This document shows positions 27,500 through 35,571 of a DNA stretch of 64,000 bases, piece by piece. Source of the DNA: Comamonas sp. KCTC 72670 (GTDB lineage: Bacteria > Myxococcota > Myxococcia > Myxococcales > Myxococcaceae); the NCBI GenBank assembly GCA_014656495.1, contig BNCN01000007.1:455575-519574 (forward strand), written 5' to 3'. The notes below the pieces were generated by a model, which saw only the letters and a program-made list of their open reading frames with translations, did no database searches and was not told the DNA's origin. The stretch's first letter is position 1, and every line of letters begins with the position of its first letter. The position numbers and the translations under genes were made by a program.

Positions 27500-28501
27500 C
27501 TAGCGTCCGGCCGGAAGCTCGAGCACCGTGAGGAGCCCGGCTTCAGCGGCCGTCAAGCGTGGCGCGGCATTCACCAGCGCATTCGCGGTGGCCCGGTCGC
27601 CCGCCACTCCCCCCGGGATTTCCAACACCAGCTTCGGGTCAGCGTCGATTTCGATACGGTCCTTGGGCTCGTCCGCCCCCACCGCGATGGTCAACTCCAG
27701 GCGCACCCGTTCCTGTCCATCCTCCAACCCCACCACGGACTGGAACATGCCAGCCACCCGCCCCTTCCGGACTGGAAACGCGCCGCCGGAGATGTCCTCC
27801 TCGGCGAACACGGGGGCTACTTCTTCTTCGAAGTCGTCGCAATCCAGCCCCAGGCCGAGGGCCGCGAGCGCCGCCGACTCTACAAGGCCGACATGGCCCA
27901 GTTGCTCACTGTCCACCAGCTCGAAGAATTCGTCCTCGGACAGCCCCGCGCCCACCTTGCGCTGGAGCGCTTCACGGCGCGTCCGGGCGTCCACCACGCG
28001 CGTCACCGTCGCGCGCCGGACAGGACCGCACACCTGCCCCAGGGCCGCCACCAGCCGGTCCATCACGAAGCCGGGATTGGCGCCCGTGCCCACCACCGCC
28101 ACGCCCGCCTTCTGCGCGGCGGCGTCGAGCGTGTCCGCCAGCTCCGGGTACTTCAGGTGCGGAAAGGCCAGCTCCTCACACGTGCTGGCCACCGGCAGGC
28201 CGCGCTTCACCGCGTCCAGAATCTGGTCGATGACCTGCGGCAGGCGCGACCGGGTGGCATGCAGGACGACCACGCCCTTGCGCTTGCCCACCGCCTGCTC
28301 CAACGAGTCCACCACTTTGATGCGGGGGGCAGGACCGCCCAGGACGTCACCCAGGGGGCGACCCACCAGGCTGGATTCCACGTCCACCGCGCCGATGAGC
28401 TCCACTTCCGGCGAGGACAGGGCAGCCCGGGCGATTTCCTGACCGATGAACCCCAGCCCCATCACCACCACCGGCACGGGCCCTTCCGGGGCTTTTGCCA
28501 T
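27500..28501 (-). CDS. DapB-fold NAD(P)-dependent dehydrogenase (diaminopentanoate dehydrogenase-like)
   Basis: The 333-residue protein begins with a Rossmann motif (VVVMGLGFIGQEIARAAL) and a typical VELIGAVDVESSLVGRPLGD turn. TCEELAFPHLKYPELA and VGTGANPGFVMDRL segments then resemble dihydrodipicolinate reductase/2,4-diaminopentanoate dehydrogenase proteins. ATG at 28501 has GGAG nine bases ahead; an upstream GTG (28516) is less likely. It lies 14 nt upstream of the hydratase pair in the same direction. It may oxidise a diamino or related substrate feeding acyl-CoA catabolism, but the substrate is inferred only from fold resemblance. Confidence 0.75.
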   Translation of the reverse strand: MAKAPEGPVPVVVMGLGFIGQEIARAALSSPEVELIGAVDVESSLVGRPLGDVLGGPAPRIKVVDSLEQAVGKRKGVVVLHATRSRLPQVIDQILDAVKRGLPVASTCEELAFPHLKYPELADTLDAAAQKAGVAVVGTGANPGFVMDRLVAALGQVCGPVRRATVTRVVDARTRREALQRKVGAGLSEDEFFELVDSEQLGHVGLVESAALAALGLGLDCDDFEEEVAPVFAEEDISGGAFPVRKGRVAGMFQSVVGLEDGQERVRLELTIAVGADEPKDRIEIDADPKLVLEIPGGVAGDRATANALVNAAPRLTAAEAGLLTVLELPAGR

Positions 28502-28739
28502 CGGAGATTGCTCCACGATTCCAAGGGGTTAGCGCTACAGTCCAGCGTTGCCGCGCACCATAAATCACACCTTGGCGGGCAGGCAAGCGTGACGTGGTTC
28601 TACCACTCTTCCCGAATGGAAGAACCTCCAAGGATTTCCATGGCTTAGAAGCATCCAGAAGGCCCTGGGGGGTCTTTTGGGGCCTGCTACCCGCGTGTAT
28701 AAAGCTGTACAGGCACGCTGTCCTGGAGGCACCTTCGGC

Positions 28740-29855
28740 ATGGATCGCATCCTCGTCGTGGACGACGACGTTCTCATCCTGACCGCTCTGTCCCGCATCC
28801 TCCAGACCGAGGGGTACGACGTCGTCACGCACAGCGACCCGGCGGTGGCCGCTCGCGAGGTGGGCTTCCAGGTCGTCCTGACGGACTTCATGATGCCGTA
28901 CCTCAACGGTATCGAGCTGCTCGGCGCGCTGCGGGAGAAGAACCCCAAGGCGGTGCGGCTGATGCTGACGGCGGCGGCGGACTTCCGGACCGCCTCCGAG
29001 GCAGTGAACCGCGGCGAGGTCTTCCGCCTGCTGGGCAAGCCCTGGTCGCTCAGCGACCTGACGAGCAGCGTACGGCAGGCCTTCGCGCACTACCGGCTGG
29101 TGGAAGCCAACGAGCGGCTGCAGCGCGAGGTGGCGGAGAAGAACGAGGAGCTGGTCGCCATCAACCGCGACCTGGAGCGCCGCGTGGTGGAGCGCACCAC
29201 CGGGCTGCTCGACGGGCTCATCAGCGCCCTGGACTACCGCGACACGGAGACGCAGTGGCATTCGCGCCGCGTGTCGCTCTACTCGCGGCGGCTGGCGCAG
29301 GAGGTGGGCCTCTCGGGCGGTGCGCTCGACGTGGTGGAGCAAGGCGCGCTGCTGCACGACATCGGGAAGATTGGCGTGAGTGACTCCATCCTGCTCAAGC
29401 CCGGTCCGCTCACGCCGGATGAATGGGTGGAGATGCGCAAGCACCCGGAGTTCGGTTACCGGATGCTCGCGAAGATGCCGTACCTCCATGAGGCGGCGCT
29501 CATCGTGCTCCAGCACCAGGAACGGTGGGACGGCAAGGGCTACCCTCAGAACCTGGCGGGTGAGGACATCGTGCTGGGGGCGCGCATCTTCTGCCTCGTG
29601 GACACGGTGGATGCGATTACCTCCGACCGGCCCTACCGCAAGGGGCGGCCCATGAGCGTCGCCCGGGATGAAATCCGGCGCTGCGCCGGCACCCAGTTCG
29701 ACCCGGCGCTGGCGGAGGCGTTCCTCAACATTCCGGAGACGGAGTGGCAGCGCATCCGCCAGGAAGTCGAGGCCATGGAGGCCGAGGAGAGCGCGCGCTG
29801 GAACAGCAACCCGCTCGGACCGCCCGCGCCCCTGGCGAAGGCCAGCGGCGCCTGA
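28740..29855 (+). CDS. Response regulator with HD-GYP phosphodiesterase domain
   Basis: The 371-residue protein has a receiver domain (residues 1-118; Asp8-10, phospho-acceptor Asp49 in VVLTDFM, Lys in GKPW) and a coiled linker. An HD-GYP domain from about residue 150 contains LLHDIGKIG near 205, HQERWDGKGYP and IFCLVDTVDAITSDRPYR. HD-GYP enzymes degrade cyclic-di-GMP. The usual HHE triad reads HQE here, a variant seen in some family members, so activity is likely but unproven. GGAGG lies ten bases upstream of the ATG and TATAAA (28698-28703) is a possible -10. No histidine kinase is adjacent. Confidence 0.93.
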   Translation: MDRILVVDDDVLILTALSRILQTEGYDVVTHSDPAVAAREVGFQVVLTDFMMPYLNGIELLGALREKNPKAVRLMLTAAADFRTASEAVNRGEVFRLLGKPWSLSDLTSSVRQAFAHYRLVEANERLQREVAEKNEELVAINRDLERRVVERTTGLLDGLISALDYRDTETQWHSRRVSLYSRRLAQEVGLSGGALDVVEQGALLHDIGKIGVSDSILLKPGPLTPDEWVEMRKHPEFGYRMLAKMPYLHEAALIVLQHQERWDGKGYPQNLAGEDIVLGARIFCLVDTVDAITSDRPYRKGRPMSVARDEIRRCAGTQFDPALAEAFLNIPETEWQRIRQEVEAMEAEESARWNSNPLGPPAPLAKASGA

Positions 29856-29867
29856 GCGGGCGCGGGT

Positions 29868-32033
29868 TCAGGGCGCCAGCTCCACCGCGCGCACCTCGCG
29901 GATGACGTCGCCTTCCAGGAGCGCGTCCACCACGTCCATGCCGGACACCACCTCGCCGAACGCCGTGTAGCGGCCGTCCAGGTGCGGCTGCGGCGCGTGC
30001 GTGAAGAAGAACTGGCTGCCGCCGGTGTCCTTCCCCGCCAGCGCCATGCCCACCGTGCCCCGGCGGTACGGACGGCGCGTGATTTCACAGCGGATGGAGT
30101 AGCCCGGGCCGCCCTCCCCGTCCCCGCGCGGGTCTCCCCCCTGCGCCACGAAGTCCGGCACCACGCGGTGGAACGTCACGCCGTTGAAGAAGCCCTTGCG
30201 CGCCAGCGCGTGCAGGTTGCCGGACGTCAGCGGCGCCTCGTCCACATCCAGTCGCACGGTGATGTCCCCCTTGTCGGTGCGGAACACCAGCCCGGCGCGC
30301 GGGGGCGCCGCCTGCGGCCGGAAGGTGTACGCGGGCAGCGGCACGCGCTTCGAACGCACGCGCTGCCCGGTCAGCTCGCTCAGCGCCTGCGCAGCCACGC
30401 GCCGCACGTTGGCGTGCGGATGCTCCAGCCACTCGCGAAGCCGAGGCTCGGCGGCGCGCCCCTGGAGCGCGACCAGCGCCCCCGCCACCGGCTCCACCAG
30501 GTCTCCAGGCGTCTGCGGCACGCGTGCCGCCAGGGCCTCCACCGCCGGCAGCGCCTCCGGGTCCTTCAGCTGCCCCGCCGTGGCCGCCGCCGCGCCCGCC
30601 ACCACCAGGTCCTCACCTTCGATGAGCGGACGCACCGCGGCCGCCGCCTCGGGCACGGGCCGCGCCGCCACGGCCTCCAGCGCCGTCAGCTTCACGCGCG
30701 CGTCCGGGTGACGCAGGTACTTCACCGCGAAGGCCGCGCCGCCCTGCCCCTTCGACTGCGCCACCTCGCGCAGGCCCAGGGCGAGCCGACGCGGCTCGTC
30801 GACGCGCCCGTAACCACAATCCAGGATTTCCTTAGGCGTGCCCGCCTGCCGGTCCATCGCGGCCGCGAGGCGGCAGTCCAGCCACGCCAGGTCGGCCCGC
30901 GCCACGTCCGATGCCGCGCCCCGGTCCGCGTCCGCCAGGGCCAGGCGCAGCGACTCGAACACGGGACGGCCGAACGCGGGCAACCCCTGCTGCGCCAGCG
31001 CCAGGAGCGGATGGCCTTCCGCGGACCGCGCCAGCGTCTCCACCGTCGCCTTCGCCTCACCCGAAGCCGCGCTCGCCGCCTCCGGAGGCGCCATGCCCCG
31101 CGCCACCCGCTTCGCCCGGACCGTCAACGCCTCCAGCGCATCCACCGCCGTGCACGGACCGCTGCACGCCGCCGCCAGCTTCGCCAGCGAACGCGCCGCC
31201 TCCGACGCGACGCGTGGCGAGGGGTCCTCCAACAACCGCCCCAGCACCACCGCGTCCTCGGGCCCGCCCACGTCGCCAAAGCCCTTGGCGCACAGCGCCC
31301 TCACGTCCGCGTCCGCGTCTTCCAAGCAGCGGCGCAGCGCGGCCAGGGCCTGCGGACGCTTCACCGTCGACAGCAGATAGGCAGCGCCGTAACGCGCCTC
31401 CACCGGCCGCTCCGCCGAGAGCAGCGCCGCCGCGGGCGCCAGGGGCACCTGCGCCGCCACCGCCGCGCCCCGAACCCGCGCGACCACACCCACGGCCTGC
31501 GCGGCCCGCCCCGCCAGGGACACATCGCCATCCCGCATCCGCTCCGTCAATCGCGTCACCGCCCCCGGCGACCCCAGCCGCCCCAGGGCATCCAGCAGCG
31601 TCCGGCGCACCGCCACGTCCGACTCGGCGTGCTCCGCCGCCAGCAACGCGGACTCCAGGGACGCGAGCTCCGCCTCCACGAGCAGCTCCCACGAAAGGGC
31701 CAGCTCCCCCGCGGCGAAGGCGGCCTCGCCGCGCACCTCGGCGTCGGAGTCCTTCAGGCCCGCGAGGACCGGCGCCAACGTGGCGGGGTCCTGGATTCGA
31801 GCCAGCGCGCGCAGGGCCCGAGCACGAACCCGGGCATCCGAGGCGCTGCCCGCCAGCGACACCAACGCGCCATCGCCCAAAGACCGCGAGTCCTCCCAGT
31901 CCTGGATGCGCGCGAGCGTCTGCGTGTCCAGGGGCGGCGTCTCCACGGGCGGTACGTTGCGGACGCAGCCGGTGAGCAGGGAGAAGGTGACGGCACAGGT
32001 GGAGAGGGCACGGGCGGAGTGCGAGCGGCGCAT
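29868..32033 (-). CDS. HEAT-repeat lipoprotein with C-terminal cyclophilin domain
   Basis: The 721-residue protein has a lipoprotein signal (lipobox LLTGC). About 530 residues of HEAT-like alpha-solenoid repeats follow (units such as ALRALARIQDPATLAPVL and AEVRGEAAFAAGELA). The last 150 residues are a cyclophilin-type peptidyl-prolyl isomerase with FHRVVPDFVAQGGDP and QFFFTHAPQPHLDGRYTAF, all major active-site segments intact. It should act in the periplasm, anchored to a membrane. It is convergent with the HD-GYP gene with a 12-nt gap, and its ATG is 56 nt from the divergent gene. Confidence 0.9.
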   Translation of the reverse strand: MRRSHSARALSTCAVTFSLLTGCVRNVPPVETPPLDTQTLARIQDWEDSRSLGDGALVSLAGSASDARVRARALRALARIQDPATLAPVLAGLKDSDAEVRGEAAFAAGELALSWELLVEAELASLESALLAAEHAESDVAVRRTLLDALGRLGSPGAVTRLTERMRDGDVSLAGRAAQAVGVVARVRGAAVAAQVPLAPAAALLSAERPVEARYGAAYLLSTVKRPQALAALRRCLEDADADVRALCAKGFGDVGGPEDAVVLGRLLEDPSPRVASEAARSLAKLAAACSGPCTAVDALEALTVRAKRVARGMAPPEAASAASGEAKATVETLARSAEGHPLLALAQQGLPAFGRPVFESLRLALADADRGAASDVARADLAWLDCRLAAAMDRQAGTPKEILDCGYGRVDEPRRLALGLREVAQSKGQGGAAFAVKYLRHPDARVKLTALEAVAARPVPEAAAAVRPLIEGEDLVVAGAAAATAGQLKDPEALPAVEALAARVPQTPGDLVEPVAGALVALQGRAAEPRLREWLEHPHANVRRVAAQALSELTGQRVRSKRVPLPAYTFRPQAAPPRAGLVFRTDKGDITVRLDVDEAPLTSGNLHALARKGFFNGVTFHRVVPDFVAQGGDPRGDGEGGPGYSIRCEITRRPYRRGTVGMALAGKDTGGSQFFFTHAPQPHLDGRYTAFGEVVSGMDVVDALLEGDVIREVRAVELAP

Positions 32034-32089
32034 GGCGCGGGCCTAGGTCAATTCCCCGCGAAAATCCAGGGGTTAGGCCCCGAGGGGGT

Positions 32090-33034
32090 TTGACACGCAC
32101 GCCCCGGGGCTCCGAAGATACGCGCTGGTTTCTCTCCGCGGGAGCGCTGGTCCTGAACTGCCCTGGCTGCGGCTCGAAGGTAGCCGCCAACACGTCCATC
32201 TGTTCCGTCTGCGATTACATCATCGATGGCTCCTTCCTCTCGGGAGAGCCCGCCCCTGACGCTCCGGAGGAGTCCACGGACGCAGCCGAAGATCCTCGCC
32301 GGGCCGCGAAGCCACCACCGCCGCGCCGTCCCCGCCCGGCGACGGGCCGCTCCGGCAGCCGCCCAGCGGCCGCGGCGGCGCCCAGCGCGGACTCCACGAA
32401 CATCCGGAGCATGGAGGAGGTCGCCCGGAGCGCGCCCCAGCAACGCGCCGCCAAGGCCGCTGCGCCCCGTCCCGCGCCTCGCCGGGCCCCGGCCCCCGAA
32501 CCCGCGGCCTCCTCACCGGATCCGTGGGACCGCTCCTTGGATTCGGATGAGGGCAGCGGCGGTGTCACCGACCCCGACGAAATCATCCGCGACGCGAAGG
32601 AGCTGTTCGCGCAGCTCCAGGGCGGCGACAAGGTGGCCTTCTGGGGCGCCGCCGTGCTGCTGCTCTCGTGCTTCCTGCCGTGGAAGGAGACGGCGGTGGA
32701 CGGCGACGTGCTCGGGTTGATGAGCATGGGCGTGGGCGCGTTCGTGATGGCCATCCTGCTGCTCACGGCCGTCACCATTCGCGTGAAGGGCTCGTTCCCG
32801 AACGTGAACCCCGTCGTGCCGTGGATGGGGCAGCTCGTCGTCAGCATCGTGTCCCTCATCTGGTGCGTCGTGTACATCAAGGTGTCGTCCGACACGACGA
32901 TGGTGCCCACGCCCATCGGCAACTCGGAGATGATGAACTCGTCCCCCAGCTTCGGCGTGTACGTCGCCGTGCTCAGCGCGGTCGCCACGCTGGGCGGCAC
33001 GCTGCTGGGCCTCAAGGGACAGTCCGACCGCTGA
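32090..33034 (+). CDS. Zinc-ribbon membrane protein of unknown function
   Basis: The product (314 residues from the TTG at 32090) has a CxxC...CxxC ribbon (CPGCGSKVAANTSICSVC) near residue 24. A Pro/Ala-rich disordered stretch and four membrane helices follow (AFWGAAVLLLSCFLPW and others). The TTG follows a GAGGGGG, and no ATG precedes the ribbon, so the true start is uncertain. The gene is divergent from the HEAT-cyclophilin gene. The function is unknown. Confidence 0.72.
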   Translation: MTRTPRGSEDTRWFLSAGALVLNCPGCGSKVAANTSICSVCDYIIDGSFLSGEPAPDAPEESTDAAEDPRRAAKPPPPRRPRPATGRSGSRPAAAAAPSADSTNIRSMEEVARSAPQQRAAKAAAPRPAPRRAPAPEPAASSPDPWDRSLDSDEGSGGVTDPDEIIRDAKELFAQLQGGDKVAFWGAAVLLLSCFLPWKETAVDGDVLGLMSMGVGAFVMAILLLTAVTIRVKGSFPNVNPVVPWMGQLVVSIVSLIWCVVYIKVSSDTTMVPTPIGNSEMMNSSPSFGVYVAVLSAVATLGGTLLGLKGQSDR

Positions 33035-33101
33035 GGCGGCACTCGCGCCCACGAAAACCGCTGCCGCGCCTCGCGGCGGCGGACTAGCGTCTCCCGCCAC
33101 C

Positions 33102-34037
33102 ATGTCCGACGCCACCCCACTCTCCCGTCTCACCGCCGCGCTCGACGCGGCCGTCTTCGGACAACAGCGCGTGCTGGCGGACCTGATCACGGCCTTCCTC
33201 GCGCGAGGCCACGTGCTGCTGGAAGGCGTGCCGGGCGTCGCCAAGACGCTCACCGCGCGCAGCATGGCCGGCGCCCTGGGCCTGCTCTTCACGCGCATCC
33301 AGTTCACGCCGGACCTGATGCCGGCGGACATCCTGGGCACCAACATCTTCCAGCCCCAGGACAACGCCTTCCGCCTCGTGAAGGGCCCCATCTTCACGGA
33401 GGTGGTGGTCGCGGACGAGATCAACCGCACCCCGCCCAAGACGCAGGCCGCGCTCCTGGAGGCCATGGAGGAGCGGCAGGTCACCATCGACGGCGTGTCC
33501 CACGCGCTGCCGCCGCACTTCTTCGTGGTGGCCACGCAGAACCCGCTGGAGCTCGAGGGCACCTACCCGCTCCCCGAGGCCCAACTGGACCGCTTCCTCA
33601 TGCGCGTACGCGTGGGCTACCCGGAAGCCGACGCGGAGACGACCATGCTCCGCGCCTTCCACCAGCGCGAGGGCAAGCCCACGTCCACGCAGCAGGTGCT
33701 GGACGCGCCCACGCTGTTGGAGCTGCAGTCACGCGCGGCCCGCGTGTCGTGTGACGACTCCATCCTCCAGTACGTGGTGGCGCTGGTCCGGGAGACCCGG
33801 GTGAATCCGCGGGTGCGGCTGGGCGCCAGCCCGCGCTCCGCCCAGGCCCTGCTCGCGGCGTCCAAGGCGCGCGCGGCGCTGATGGGCACCGACTTCGTCA
33901 CGCCGGATGACGTGAAGGCCGTGGCCTTCAGCGTCCTCAACCACCGCCTGCTCCTCAAGGCCGAGGCCGAGGTGGAGGGAATCACCGCGGACGACGTGCT
34001 GAAGCAGACGCTCGAGCGGGTGCGAGTGCCCCGGTGA
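33102..34037 (+). CDS. MoxR-family AAA+ ATPase
   Basis: The 311-residue AAA+ chaperone-type ATPase carries Walker A (GVPGVAKTLT), Walker B (VVADEINRTPPKTQ), sensor 1 (VVATQNPLE) and arginine-finger regions in the MoxR order. ATG at 33102. Its stop overlaps the GTG of the DUF58 gene (GTGA). The MoxR-DUF58 pair commonly assembles or activates extracytoplasmic metalloproteins or surface complexes. Neither VWA nor transglutaminase partners follow here, so this is a short version of the cluster. Confidence 0.95.
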   Translation: MSDATPLSRLTAALDAAVFGQQRVLADLITAFLARGHVLLEGVPGVAKTLTARSMAGALGLLFTRIQFTPDLMPADILGTNIFQPQDNAFRLVKGPIFTEVVVADEINRTPPKTQAALLEAMEERQVTIDGVSHALPPHFFVVATQNPLELEGTYPLPEAQLDRFLMRVRVGYPEADAETTMLRAFHQREGKPTSTQQVLDAPTLLELQSRAARVSCDDSILQYVVALVRETRVNPRVRLGASPRSAQALLAASKARAALMGTDFVTPDDVKAVAFSVLNHRLLLKAEAEVEGITADDVLKQTLERVRVPR

Positions 34038-35371
34038 GCCTCGGGCGCCCCGTCCCCACCGGACTCGCCGTGGGCCTGCTCGCGGCGGGGCTCCTCCCGG
34101 CCGCGTTGGCGGTGGCCAGCCCCGCGTTCGGGTGGCTCGCGCTGGCGGTGGACGTCGCCGTGCTCGCCCTCTGCGCGGTGGACTTCGCGCGGGCCCCTCG
34201 CGCGGAGGACGTGCGGGTGCGGCGCAGCGTGGAGCCCATCCTCTCCTCGGGTACGCGCAACACGGTGCGCCTGGAGCTGGAGCGGATGGACACCGGCGCC
34301 AGCCCCCTGCACGTGGAGGTGCGCGACGAGCCGCCCGAGGACATGGCCAGCAGCGGGCACCGGCAGTCCACCACCCTGCCCGCGGCCCCGGCGTCACCGC
34401 GAGCGCTCAGCTACTTCGTCACGCCGCCCTCCCGAGGCGATGCCCGCTTCGGTGACGTGCACCTCCGGCTGCTCGGGCCCCTGGGGCTGTGCGCGCGGCA
34501 GGTCCGCGTCCCCGCCGGACACACCGTGAAGGTGTACCCGGACCTCACCGCGCTCACCCGCGAGGCCCTGGCGCTGGCCCGCGCCGCCGAGTCCCCCTCC
34601 GCGCGCATCCAGCGGCGCCGCGCCGCCGAGGGCCGGGAGTTCGAGTCGCTGCGGGAGTACCGCCCCGGAGACGACTACCGCCACATCGACTGGAAGGCCT
34701 CCGCGCGCCACGCCCACACGCTGGTGCGCACGTGGCAGCCCGAGCGGCACCAGCCCGTGCTCCTGCTGCTGGACTGCGGGCGGCACATGGCGGGCCGCAT
34801 CCAGGAGCGGCGCAAGCTGGACCACGCCGTGGACGCGGCGCTGCGGCTCGCCCGCGTGGGCCTGGAGGCCGGAGACGTGGTGGGCGTGCTCGCCTTCGCC
34901 AGCGGCGTGCGGGCCTACCTGCCGCCGCGCAAGGGCCGGGAGCACCTGCGCCTCATCACGGAATCCCTGTACCGCACCGAGGCCGCGCTCGAGGAGAGCG
35001 ACTATGGCCGCGCCTTCGACTTCGCCTTCGCCCGGCAGACGCGCCGCGCGCTGGTGGTGCTCTTCACGGACCTGGTGGACCCGGACGCCTCCGCCAGCCT
35101 CCTCACGCGCACGCTGGCGCTGCGGCCCCGGCACCTGCCCGTGGTCGCCTCGCTGCTCGACGAGGACGTCCAGGCCGCGGCGCACGGCGTGCCCGCCGAG
35201 ACCCAGGACGCCTACGCGCGACAGGCCGCCGCGCGCCTGGAGACCGAGTTCCGCCGCACCGCCACCACCCTGCGAGACGCGGGCGCGCTGGTGGTCCGGG
35301 CCCCCGCGCGCGGCTTCGGCGCGGCCACCCTCAATGCCTATCTGGACGTGAAGGCGCGGGGGCAACTCTAG
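34034..35371 (+). CDS. DUF58-domain protein
   Basis: The 445-residue protein has two hydrophobic segments at the N-terminus (VGLLAAGLLPAALAVASPAF and ALAVDVAVLALCAVDFA) and a beta-sandwich linker. The signature GREFESLREYRPGDDYRHID-WKASARHAHT marks DUF58 and is followed by a VWA-like fold (LLLLDCGRHMAG). It starts with a GTG that overlaps the MoxR stop. It probably acts with that ATPase at the membrane. Confidence 0.93.
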   Translation: MSLGRPVPTGLAVGLLAAGLLPAALAVASPAFGWLALAVDVAVLALCAVDFARAPRAEDVRVRRSVEPILSSGTRNTVRLELERMDTGASPLHVEVRDEPPEDMASSGHRQSTTLPAAPASPRALSYFVTPPSRGDARFGDVHLRLLGPLGLCARQVRVPAGHTVKVYPDLTALTREALALARAAESPSARIQRRRAAEGREFESLREYRPGDDYRHIDWKASARHAHTLVRTWQPERHQPVLLLLDCGRHMAGRIQERRKLDHAVDAALRLARVGLEAGDVVGVLAFASGVRAYLPPRKGREHLRLITESLYRTEAALEESDYGRAFDFAFARQTRRALVVLFTDLVDPDASASLLTRTLALRPRHLPVVASLLDEDVQAAAHGVPAETQDAYARQAAARLETEFRRTATTLRDAGALVVRAPARGFGAATLNAYLDVKARGQL

Positions 35372-35461
35372 GCCTCTGCGTCAAGTCCAGCGGAAAGTTT
35401 GTACGCAGTGTGCTGGCAACATGTATCGACGCCGCTCGCGAAGAAGCGTGCCAATCGCGCG

Positions 35462-35481
35462 GAGGCCGATTTTTCGGCCTC
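35462..35481. other. Perfect hairpin between DUF58 and helicase genes
   Basis: GAGGCCGA (35462-35469) and TCGGCCTC (35474-35481) flank TTTT. There is no downstream T-run, so it may be a weak terminator of the moxR unit or an operator. No other clear element was seen in the 200-nt gap before the helicase start; TTTACA (35508-35513 region) has no convincing -10. Confidence 0.35.
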
Positions 35482-35571
35482 GGACACGACCCCCTTTACA
35501 GATGGACGCGCGTCAACAAAATGGCCCGTCCTCGCCTGCCGTGACGGTGGGCGACCTCGAAAACACCACGG

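Noticed and set aside
28607..28623. Six-bp hairpin (TCTTCC/GGAAGA) in the gap before the HD-GYP gene
   Set aside because: Too short to distinguish from chance; no T-run and no known operator match.
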